Shown here one piece after another: positions 25,378-35,413 of a DNA stretch of 64,000 bases (position 1 is the first letter of the stretch; each line of letters opens with the position of its first letter). A program made the translations under genes and the position numbers. Origin of the DNA: Tausonia pullulans (taxonomy: Eukaryota > Basidiomycota > Tremellomycetes > Cystofilobasidiales > Mrakiaceae); NCBI GenBank assembly GCA_951802195.1, contig OX637620.1, positions 930,001 to 994,000 on the forward strand, read 5' to 3'. The notes under the pieces are model-generated. The model was given only the letters and a program-made list of their open reading frames with translations, did not search any database and was not told where the DNA came from.

Positions 25378-27084
25378 ATGGATGTCCTCACCTCACCGAC
25401 ACTCCGCGCGTTTTTCCTCCTCTCGTACCCGACAGAGCAGGTCTCTCCGCAGGGCGAGACGCTCTACATCAAGGGGCCTCGGGATCTTGCCTTCGTCGCG
25501 ACCGCGCTAGTCGCGTTCACAATCCTCCGTGAGGTCTGCATGCGCCTAGTTCTCGCCCCGCTCTTCGTCTATCTCAGCGGTGTCAAGACTCGCACGGAGA
25601 AGTTGGGCTCAAGAGAGATGCGGGTGCTCCAGCGGGCAGCTGTCCGGTTCAGTGAGCAAGGGTGGTTGGTGCTGGTGAGTTCGCAAACGCGTTGCCGCTG
25701 CTGTCGATCGTCCGTTCTTGAGGCACTAGCTTGCAGCTGGTTAACGGAAAGTTGCCCTTGTTCAGTACTACTCGGCCTATTGGTCGCTCGGCATGGTGAG
25801 TGTATCTTCATCACGGTCGGCGCGTGACAACAAGGGGAGACGCGCGTTGTTTGCGCCCTCCCTCCTGGCTCACTCGCTCCCTCACTATCTCTCGCCAGTA
25901 CATATTCCTCAACTCGTCCATGTACCGGCCGAACAACATCATCCCTATAAACTTTGATGCCATCTGGACGAGCTACCCCAAGCTCGGGCTCTCGGCAACC
26001 CACAAGGCGTACTATCTCACCCAGGCGGCGTTGTGAGTCACTGTCGCTCTCTCGCTCTCTCATTGTTCTACTGTTCTAGGACTGACGATTTTGACCGCTA
26101 CCAGCTGGTTCCAGCAGATTATCACCATCAGTCAGTTTCCTCCTCTGGCGCGAAGGGCGAGGGATACCACCGGTTTCTTCACCCAGACCTCTTTGTCCCC
26201 CGTTCTCACTGTTGACAGCTTTGTCCTTAAATCGTACACAGACCTCGAGCAGCGCCGGAAGGATCACGTGCAGATGTTCACGCACCACATCATCACCAAT
26301 TCGTTGCTCATAGGCTCCTACCTCACCAACATGAGTGACATGGGGTATGCCGGTCCTCATCCCATGTGCGCGTAACCGCCCATTGACACGCTCCTGACAC
26401 CAGAACCGTTGTCCTCGTCCTCATGGACTTTGCCGACATCCTCCTGTCGGGCGCCAAGATGCTCAAGTATCTCAACGTCCCCACGATTATCACCGACACC
26501 ACATTCGGTCTCTTCCTCGTCTCGTGGCTCGTCACGCGGCAGATCGGCCTCCTCCTAGTCATCATCAACGTGAGTTAAGCGTGCTCTATACGTAGAGGCA
26601 TCAAATGACCCTGTCTTTGCTCTCCAGATCTGGGAGTCTGGACCACGGATGATCGACGTCGATCATCCAGAGAAGTACGCGATTGGGCCTTACGACTTTG
26701 TGAGTCCTCTCATTGGGCGCGATCTTTGTCACATTCCTGACAAACATTCATTCAGCACTTTACGCGCCCCGTCTGGTTGGCGTTCTTCCTTTTCCTGAGC
26801 ACTCTTTGGATCCTCATCTGTATCTGGTTAGTTCCATGCCGATTTAGTCCCAACCCCACATGCCTGCTCTCTGACTCTTCCTCCCCAGGTTCGCCATGAT
26901 CTGCCGCGTCGCCGCCAAAGTCATCATGGGCGGCGTCGCTGACGAGACTCGGAGCGACGATGAGGACGGAGGCGAGGACGAGACGGCCGAGGAGGACTAC
27001 GATGACGACGGCATCGAGACGGACAAGGACTCAAGCGTCAGCGTCTCGTCGACGCCCAATGATAAGCTAAGGAAGCGACGATAG
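25378..27084 (+). CDS. LAG1: Ceramide synthase (TLC/Lag1 domain)
   Basis: Sphingoid base N-acyltransferase in the ER membrane. Nine exons: 25378..25674, 25766..25795, 25899..26032, 26105..26130, 26242..26344, 26404..26569, 26628..26699, 26756..26826, 26889..27084; 364 aa. Seen: an N-terminal membrane segment (ARDLAFVATALVAF-like, residues about 40-65), the YYSAYWSLGMY helix, the conserved WFQQIITINLEQRRKDH, then the Lag1 motif HHIITNSLLIGSYLTNMSDM with the double His, and VLVLMDFADILLSGAKML with the two Asp. Fungal enzymes have MD where animal ones have HD, as here. More helices follow (FGLFLVSWLVTRQIGLLLVI, LAFFLFLSTLWILICIW). The acidic tail DDEDGGEDETAEEDYDDDG with Ser clusters resembles the CK2-regulated tail of yeast Lag1/Lac1. 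The protein is a little shorter than budding-yeast Lag1 at the N-terminus. Confidence 0.94.
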
Positions 27085-27443
27085 AAGTATTTATTAGTGA
27101 AATTCTTCTCTCTTTCTCTTCAAGGACTAGCTCTCTTTATCTCTTCTCTTTTCGTTCTTGATGCATGACCCCTTTCGATTCGCCATCGCAAACCTCAGAG
27201 GGAGCCTTCTTTCTTGAGGCTTGTCTTCATTGGGGCGGAGATGGATAAGGGGCGCAAGAGAACGTCGAAGCGCTTTCCGGCATACGCAGTACTCCACGGA
27301 TGACGTGAATGTCTCCCTCGGAAGCTTGACCCGGCGAAGGAGACACGTCGGTCCTTTCGATGAGAGCGCTCCCTCATCTCTGTACGCTCTCGCTGTTTCA
27401 CCTCCCAACCCATCTCTTCCCTCTCCTTCCCCCTGTCGCACCC
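27085..27443. other. Intergenic: LAG1 3' flank and SDR promoter
   Basis: 359 bp, no gene seen. The last 60 bases are a C/T-rich leader. Confidence 0.5.
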
Positions 27444-29046
27444 ATGTCTTCTTCTAAGCCCCAGTTCGAGGCCGGCCACCGCCCGGACGTCCAGCACCAG
27501 CCTAGCATCGACCCCAATCTCCCGTGCGGGCTGTTGGCCGTTTGTCTTCTTCGCCCTTCCCTGGCTGATCGCAGATGACTGCTTTCCAGTGGTCATGAGA
27601 ATCTCCTCGATCCGAAGCCCCAGTTCGTCATGATGGCCGACGGCCGCAAATACAAACCTGCTGAGAAGCTGCTCGACAAGGTCGCTCTCGTCACCGGTAA
27701 GTGATCGGAGCGGGTGGCTCGATCTCGCCGCCGCCTGCTCATGCCTGCTGGATCCAATGATTTATACAGGCGGAGACTCTGGAATCGGAAGAAGCATCTG
27801 CGTCCTTTACTCCATGGAGGGTTGCAGCGGTATCGCCCTCGCATACCACCCGAGCGAGGAGGAGGACGCGGCCGAGACAGTGAGTCCGACTTCGCCCGCC
27901 TTGATTTTGCGACAGACCCTCCGTGACATATTCACCGCCTCTCTCTCTTTTCCTCTCTCTTTCTCAACTCCCTCTGTCTACTTTTCCCTTCTTGGACTCT
28001 CAACCTTACCTCATCACTTGATGTACGAAAGGCTGACTCACGATCAACCGGTCTTTCCAGAAACGCCTCATCTTGAAGGAAGCCCCCTCCACCAAAGTTG
28101 TACTCATCGCCAAGGACCTCAGCTCTGAGGAAAACTGTCTCCAGGTCATCAAGCAAACCATCGACGCCTTTGGTAGTCTCGATGTTCTTGTCCACAATGC
28201 TGCCCATCAGAGGGAGCATGAGTCAATTCTCGACGTTACGAGCGAGGAGTGGCGTCGCACCTTCGCTATCAACATCGATGCTATGTGGGACATTAACATC
28301 CTCTGAAATGTACTGGGTGTCTTAGGCGGATCGAAGCTGACATTTTTGGGTGTTGTTGTAGCTTCTACCTCACCAAGGCAGCCCTTCAGCACATGCCCTC
28401 CGGTAGCAGCATCATCTTCAATGCCTCTATTAACCCTTTCGTAGGACATCCAGGCCTAGTGCCCTACACATCGACCAAGGGTGCTATTGTTGGATTCGCT
28501 AGGTCTCTGTCGAACCAGATCGTGGGCGAGAAGAAGATCCGCTGTGCGTATCATGTGGCTTGGACAGCTTCCCAGTCTCCTCAGCTCATTATCGCGGGCC
28601 TAGGTAACACCGTATGCCCAGGGCCTATTTGGACTCCCCTCGTTGCTCACACTATGACGGATGAAAGTCTTGAATCGTTCGGCATCTCTAGTACGTCTGA
28701 AGCTCGTCCGTTTCGATGGTCTTGTCCGCTCGTCTTGACGTCTCCACTTCTTCAGCCCCCATGAAGCGCCCTGGCCAGCCCGTGGAAGTTGCGACGTGCT
28801 TCGTCTTCCTTGCGAGCAATGACTCATCCTACATCAGGTGAGAGCGTGCGCAAGATGGGGCGAGTCGCTACTTCGTCGGAAGTGCTGAATCTCCTCATCT
28901 TCCCTTCACCCCTCGACAGCGGGCAATGCGTGAGTGCCAGATCTCTTCCGGTTTGGTTTTTCTTTGAAAAATAAAATCCCCGAGGACAAAATCGATGACC
29001 ATTCTTGCTTCAGATTCACGTCAACGGCGGGACTGTAATCGCTTAG
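27444..29046 (+). CDS. Short-chain dehydrogenase/reductase
   Basis: NAD(P)H-dependent oxidoreductase of the classical SDR superfamily; substrate unknown. Nine exons: 27444..27523, 27590..27696, 27770..27879, 28061..28284, 28362..28543, 28604..28690, 28756..28837, 28920..28929 (10 nt), 29014..29046; 304 aa. Motifs: cofactor loop VALVTGGDSGIGRSI, the NAA motif (DVLVHNAAHQ), the NINID-type helix (FAINIDAIFYLTKAALQHM), the catalytic Ser strand (SSIIFNASINP), the active-site Tyr/Lys in VPYTSTKGAI, and the PG motif CPGPIWTPL. The ending SSYISGQCIHVNGGTVIA is the usual SDR C-terminus and requires the 10-nt exon. The long N-terminal arm before the cofactor loop (about 60 residues with LDPKPQFVMM) resembles the bacterial/fungal YhdF-type general-stress SDRs. 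A 181-nt intron (27880..28060) is T-rich. Confidence 0.9.
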
Positions 29047-30130
29047 ACGAGGATGGAGGAGGGTCCCAATTAACTTGCCTGCCTGCCTTTATTGAAACTT
29101 TTCTGTAGCGATTCCGACTCCTTATTTATTGCCTTGCCTGCTCTCTCGTGCCAAATTTAAGGATTGTAGTACCAAGCGATCAATTCACCTCTCGCGTGGC
29201 AAGCCGACACGCGCTTTCTTTTCAAGCGGTCAGCGCTAATTCGTTCTCCATTCCACGCGTGTTTTGCCTCCCCCTCTCATCTTCTCTCTCCTTCTGCCGC
29301 TTCCACCCAGGTCCGAGCCAACCCTCCTCCTTTCATTAGTAAACTTGAACCGAAAGATTGGGCCTGGATGGCGGACGGCCTTGCTGGCATAGTCTGCACC
29401 AGCCCACTCGTTATCAACCTTACTGGCCTTGAGTGCCCGATGCGTCTCTCATCCCTACCACTGCTTTCTGCTCGAGTTAACCCCGATGTTCGATGGACAG
29501 CCGCAACGAGCCAGCACACAGCCGACCCTCTTCCTTCTCCCCTCTCTTTCGCAAAGGCGCGGCCGCCGGGCGCTTGATGGATGGATGCTCTTTCCCTTTC
29601 TCTCCACAAGGACCATCGACCAGCCTGTCTACCTCGATTGCACCGGGAGATGCTTCGGCATAGAAGGACGAGGGTGAAATCTTGATCGGCATTGGCCTAG
29701 AGGGAGCTCTATCCGACCTCAGCCTCATCCTCATCCCCAAGCCTAGCCCGCCTCGGTCGCAGCCGCCTATGGTCCTTGCCCCGAGGGTTGGGCGCGCCCG
29801 CTGACAGCTAAGCTGGCAGGCAGTGGACGGGGGACGGGTCACACCGACCTTCTCTCCCTTTAGCTTGGACCTAAAGCCCTTTTCCTTGCCGGGCTCATCG
29901 TGTCCATCACCTCGACAACATGGCCGGCACCGCCCGCCACTGAACCCTACGCCAGGCCGGCTCTCCAGCCAGCCCCGGCCTCGATGCCCTCGGGTGCCGG
30001 TATGGCCGCCTAGAGCCCGCCAGGCAGCCTCGCCCCTCTTCGCATCAGCGCGCCTTGCTGGTCGGGCACTCGCTCGCGAATCCATTCAATTCGTGAAATA
30101 CCGCTTCTCCCGTGAGTACCAATGTCTTCT

Positions 30131-30148
30131 TAATAATAATAATAATAA
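30131..30148. repeat. (TAA)6 microsatellite
   Basis: Six TAA units in an otherwise GC-rich leader region upstream of WHI3. Confidence 0.9.
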
Positions 30149-30250
30149 CCGGAAGAATGAAGGCCGTGCCGGGTGCATGCGCGCGAGCGAGAGCTGGAAT
30201 CGCCCCTGGTCTCACGCGATGGCCAAACAGGCGAGGCGAGGCGAGCGCGA

Positions 30251-30270
30251 GCACAGGTGAGCACAGGTGA
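30251..30270. repeat. 10-bp tandem duplication with CAGGTG core
   Basis: GCACAGGTGA occurs twice in a row about 340 bp upstream of the WHI3 start codon. Each copy has an E-box-like CAGGTG. It may be a paired regulator site or a chance duplication. Confidence 0.5.
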
Positions 30271-30612
30271 ACCCGCGCCGCGCGAGCGAGACGCCTTGCC
30301 CGCCAACATCTACCACCTCTCGCCCTCCCTTCGCCCTTCTCCCTCCCTCTCTTTCCTTTCCTTTCTTCCTCGGTCGCCCTCTCCGCCTCCTCCGCCATCA
30401 TCTGCACGAACCCCCGCCATCATCCTCTTGCATAGAGGCGGCCAGTTCTTGCCCCCCCCACTTGCCGCTCCTAACCTCGCCTTCCTTCTCGCCCTCGCCT
30501 TCCCTCTCTTCCCTCTTCCCCTCGCTGCTTCCTCCTACTTCCCCTTGCCCCCGCGCCTGCTCCGCCGCCCATCCACTCTTCCCTCCTCCCCGGCGCACCT
30601 CGGACGCTCCTC

Positions 30613-33600
30613 ATGCCTCACACCCCAGGCGGAGAGGACGCCGGCATGTCGCTTATCGGTCGAGGCCTCCTCGAGTCGCTCGACGACCTCGGTCGGCCTG
30701 GCTCATCGTCCTCATCCATCCACACGCCACATCACGCTCCACCGCTTCTCTCGCATAGCTATCCGCTCGCTCAACCGCTACCTCAGTACCCTCCCCAGCA
30801 GTATCGCAAAGCCATGCTCCACCGCGGCCCACCAGGCGGCGGCGACGACGACGATGGCCGCGACGACGACGCGGGGGGCATGGGCCCGCGGTTCCAGCCG
30901 GATGCGGTCGAGGACCATGTCGAAACGTACAGACGGGCAACCGAGGCCCATCCAGGCTCGTCTTCCGGTGGAATGATCAACGGGCACGGCAGGGCTTTCA
31001 ATGACTATCTCCCAATGGCGGACGCGTCCTCGAGCCAGCCCTACGTCGGCTTCCCTCCTCCGCTAGGTGAGGGGGGCGGCGCTGGCGTTGGTGGGCCCTC
31101 CTCCTACCTCCACCAGCAGCGGCAGCACCAGCGATCCTCGCCGCCTCTTAGCAGCTCCCTCCCCGACCACCCTTCCTCCTCCAGCATTCATTCCTTCCTT
31201 TCCGATCCCGAATACCTATCGCCCCCTCCAGTCCTCGACGGCGATCATTCGCGCTATCCGCCGCTCTCACCGCCGTACTACCCTCCCTCCCAGCACACGC
31301 TCTCCTCGGATCCGCTCTACAGCCAAGGAGGGGGCGGCCAGGGTCAGCCCTCGCAGCACTACCCGCCCATCTTCCAGTCTCAGTTCGGTGGACCACCACC
31401 GAGGCAAGGAGGGGGCACTTACCCTCCTCCGCCGCTACCGCCGTCCTCCTCGCTCCATACGCAGGGAGGCTCTCAGCAGCAGCAGCAGCTCATGCCCGTC
31501 AGCGTAGCCCTCAGCATGGGTCTCCCCGTTGGCATGGGGGGCGTCAATCCGATGCTTGGCCAGGGAGGAGGCGGTCGCTTTGCCGGAGGTGGTGGGGGAG
31601 GAGGGGGGGGAGGAGGCCGCTTTGGGCCCAGAGGCGCTGACGGTCCTTCAACCAACACGTCCGGCGGTCGGCAGGACCCCGATGAGGAGATCAGCACTAT
31701 CTTTGTCGTCGGCTTCCCGGACGACATGCAAGTCCGTTTGAGCTCGCTCGATCTCTTCTGCTCCCCCTTGCGCAAACGTGACTGACCCACTCTTTCCCGA
31801 CTTCATCTCTTCAGGAGCGCGAGTTCCAAGTGAGCCGAGCCCGCCGAATCTTCGCTCACAACGCCGTACTAACCCTCGCCCCTTTTCAGAACATGTTCAC
31901 CTTCTGCAAGGATTTTGAAGCCGCGACGCTCAAGCTGCCTCCACCCTCTGCGACGGCACCGCCTACCTCTGTCTCGATTGGTGGCGGCATTGGCGACAAC
32001 CCGAATTTTTATTTCCCCCAGCCATACTCGCTCGACCCTTCCGCGGCCGTGTTTGACATTTACGGCGAGCCGCCGTCGGCCTTCCTTTCGCAGCCGGCCA
32101 GTCTCGGCGGCGGAGGTCTCAATGCCGGAGGAGCACCTGTTCCGAACAGCAGCGGGGGAGCCAGTCTTCCACCACGTCGGCAGATCATCGGTTTCGCCAA
32201 GTTCAAGACGCGGCAGGCGGCGCTCGATGCCCGCGATGTCCTCCAAGGCCGGAAGGTAGATGTCGAGCGAGCAAGCGTGCTCAAGGCCGAAATGGCGAAG
32301 AAGAACCTACACACGCGGCGAGGCGTCGGTGGGGAGGATGCGGTGGGCGGTGGTATTGGACCCTCGGGGCCTCCTGCGGGCAATCAGCAAACGGCGGGTG
32401 GGAGCGCAGGCGGACAGCTTGGCGGCGGCGGAGCGAGTGGCTCGGTGACTGGAGGAGGAGCTGGAGGAGCTCTTGGGCTGGGCGTCGGCGGTGCTGGAGG
32501 TGGCGTGAGCGGCAGCGCTCTCTCTCGAGGCCGTTTGGATGGCTACGGATCTGGCCAGCAGCCTCCCTCAGGCAGTGTTGTCGGACCAGCCGACTGGACG
32601 AGCGTCGGGACCCTCGGAGTCGAGGGCCTGGGCGGAGGGCCAAGCTCGTCTCTTTCGCAAGGAAGCTTCCCAGCGCCCTTCCCGCCGCTGCCGTTCGGCC
32701 AACCAGGTCCTTTCCCGCCCAGCTTCGTTTCGCGCCGAGAGTCCGACACCTCCCCGCCGCCCAGCTCGCCCCGGTACGGCTCCTCGCAGAAGCAGTCGTC
32801 GGACCTGCTTCAGCAGCAGCAACAGCAACCGCCCCCCTCCATCCGCGCAACGCAGCCACCCGACTGGAGCCATCCGGCTTCGCGGCAGACGCTACAGTCA
32901 CCTCCTTCCCAGCGGGCCTTCACCACTGCTGCATCATCTTCCGAGCAGACCCCCCGCTTCATCCCAGACGACGATCTTCCCAGTAGCGTCTTCTCGCCGA
33001 TACAGAGTGGCTCGTTCCGCCAGCAGCAGCAACAGCAAAAGCAGGCCGGAGGCGCCTCCCAGACCCGCGCTCGCCTTCCTCAGCAGCAACAACAGCAACA
33101 GCCGCCGTCCACCCCCGGCTCCTCTGGCTTCCGGCCTTTCGCCATGGAGCGCTCCGGAGGACGGTCAGAGTACTCACGTGGTGGCGAGGGGGATGACCCG
33201 GCCGACACTGACGAGTCGCGACTCCCTTCGAGGGACGACTCGCAGCAGCAGCAGCAGCAGCAGCCAGAGTCTAGCCTCGCGAGCGCGAGCTCTAGCTTAG
33301 GCAAGGCGGGCGCGGAAAAGCTCCGTGCTCTTCCGAGGACGAGCAACCCGGCCGACATGAACCCTCCAGTGAGGTTGCCCTGGTTTTTCATGATGGGGAG
33401 AATGACCTGAATGCTGACGTGATCTTTGCTCAGATCAACACGCTCTACGTCGGTAACCTCCCGACGTCGCCGCCCCCGACACATCCGCCTTCGCATCTCG
33501 AGGACGCGCTACGGGCGCTCTTCCAACGGCGCGAGGGCTTCCATCGGATGAGCTTTCGCCAGAAGAGCAACGGGCCCATGTGCTTTGTCGAGGTTCGTCT

Positions 33601-34364
33601 CGCTTCTCATTCGCATGGCAGTGCTTCTCAGTGACGCCCGATCTTATCTGCAGTTCAACGACGTCGAGAGCGCGTCTAAGGCGCTCAAGGAGCTTTATGG
33701 CGAGACGCTCAACGGCTTCGTCAAAGGTGGTATCCGCCTTTCCTACTCGAAGCACCCGCTCGGTCAGCGCGGGCCAGCCTCGTCTGGGACGCCGACTGCC
33801 TCGGCCTCGCCGGCTCAGGGTGGCCACATCGGCGGTGGGGGCCTCGGAGGCGGCGGCGGATCTAGCAGCTCGACGAGCGCCGGAGCCAGCAGCAGCTCGA
33901 GCCACACCATCTCAAGCCCGCCGGTCTCGCACGGCATCGCGGCTTCGTCAGCCGAACTCGATTCCTCGGCTAGTGGTGGTGGGCAGCAGCAGCAGCGGTT
34001 CGGTCCTCCTCCGTCGTCGTACCAATTCCCAACGTCGGCATCGTCCTCGGGCATCTCCTCATCACTCTCGTCCTCGGGCGTGCTACCGCTCCCCTCGCGG
34101 CCTCGCTCGAATCAGCCGCGGCCGGGGTCGAGCAGCGCTCCATCGTCTCATCAGCTTGCGCGGCACTCGTCCCCGCCGACGGCCGAATATCCCTCCTCGA
34201 CTTTCGGATCGTCGCCGGCGTCGCCAGCCTCGCTCACGACGAGCCCGCGTGTCACGCCTGCGGCCACTAACATGATGGGCGGGGCTAAGAACGGCGCCGG
34301 TGGTAACAGCTTTGGCCTGGGTTCCATCGGCAGCTTCCAGCCGTTTGGTAGCGAGGATGACTAA
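30613..34364 (+). CDS. WHI3: RRM protein of the Whi3/Scw1 family, Gln-rich
   Basis: RNA-binding regulator; the family binds G1-cyclin and other mRNAs, controls cell size, wall integrity and differentiation, and forms polyQ-driven condensates. Five exons: 30613..31731, 31815..31829 (15 nt), 31890..33368, 33434..33592, 33654..34364; 1,160 aa. A first, family-specific RRM-like segment reads [20 protein letters not shown] then [15 protein letters not shown], continued by [20 protein letters not shown]. The C-terminal RRM is [31 protein letters not shown], then [20 protein letters not shown] and [11 protein letters not shown], closely like fission-yeast Scw1. Between and around them are long Pro/Gly/Ser tracts and several Gln runs of six or seven, plus poly-Gly near residue 330. 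An in-frame ATG 11 codons downstream (MSLIGRG) is an alternative start. Confidence 0.88.
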
Positions 34365-35413
34365 GGGCCTTCATGGTTGCATGTTTCTATCGTTCGATAG
34401 CGGAGTCGCTTTGTCTTTTCTTTTTTTATCTCCTCAACTTCTCCTTGTCTCTCTCCCTCCGGTGCCTGTAGCTTCCCCGGTCTCTCTCTCTCTTAGGTCT
34501 GTCTCGCCTCCTCGCCCATCTATCTCGGTTGTTTGCATCTCTCTCCTCTTTCCTCTTTCTTTGCATACATCCTCGCATATGCTCTCCTCCCTCCCCCTTC
34601 TTGTTTCCCTTGATATAAGCGGCCCAGCTCTCCTCTTGCATTCTCTGCATTTTTTCACCTCTCAACCATCCTTGCACTTTTTTTTCTCCTCCCCTTTCAC
34701 CATCGTATCGCCTTGTCCTCGCTCTTCTTTCTACACACTATGCACTTTTTGATTTACTGTTCCTGTCTGGTGACTGCGCGCACGCGGATCGAGGGCGCCT
34801 CTACACGTGCGTGCCGTTCTCGGGCATAGACCTAGATGAAAGAGGTCGGACACGAGAGTCACCCCCTTTCTCCCCTCTCGGCTCTCACCCCCAGAAGAAG
34901 TCCCTGTACGCTGTACGCGTACGGACGGACGCCCGGCCAGCAGAGGAAGAGGAAGGCCAAGGCCAAGGAGCGCGCCTAAGAGCGCGTCATCAGACCCAGA
35001 TTGAGAAAGAGGCGTGCCACCACTTCAACTCCACCTAATGAGAAGCGGACCGGGACGGTGGTCCGGTCGCCCATGGCTTCTCAGCATGAACTGACATGTG
35101 ACAGGAGGATGAGAGCCTTCCTTGGTCGACGATAGGAGGGGACGCGAAAGGTGCTATGGGTGGGGGGAGGGGGTAAAGGCGGGGGAGAACGGAAAATAGA
35201 TGATATATTGTCAGTAATGAGAAGAGGCCAGCCACGTGCGCGCCATTAGTAGCGGCCTCTCGCAGGAGAAGGGGGGGGGGGCCGAAGCGAAAGAAGGGGA
35301 GGAGAAAAGGCCATGAGGGGCGCTCGCGCGTGGGAGGCCCAACCGTTCCGCTCCCTCTCCATTCTCCCTTAACCTACATCATCCATCCTCCTCGCTCGCA
35401 CTCACGAGGGACG
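34365..35413. other. WHI3 3' flank (pyrimidine-rich) and SYG1 promoter
   Basis: 1,049 bp. About 34400-34745 is a nearly unbroken C/T-rich stretch, probably the WHI3 3' untranslated region. Purine-rich sequence with a G run sits near 35270-35300. No gene supported. Confidence 0.5.

Larger units (their letters stand above)
29047..30612. other. Intergenic: SDR 3' flank and long WHI3 upstream region
   Basis: 1,566 bp without a supported gene. It holds a (TAA)6 tract, a 10-bp tandem duplication and a C/T-rich leader from about 30310 to the WHI3 start. A GTGAGT at about 30112 could be the donor of a leader intron. The overlapping open frames on both strands reflect composition. Confidence 0.45.

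Noticed and set aside
25378-27084. Loss of the TLC catalytic His because the Lag1 motif has MD instead of HD
   Set aside because: From memory, fungal Lag1/Lac1 also have MD at this position, and the essential HH pair is intact.
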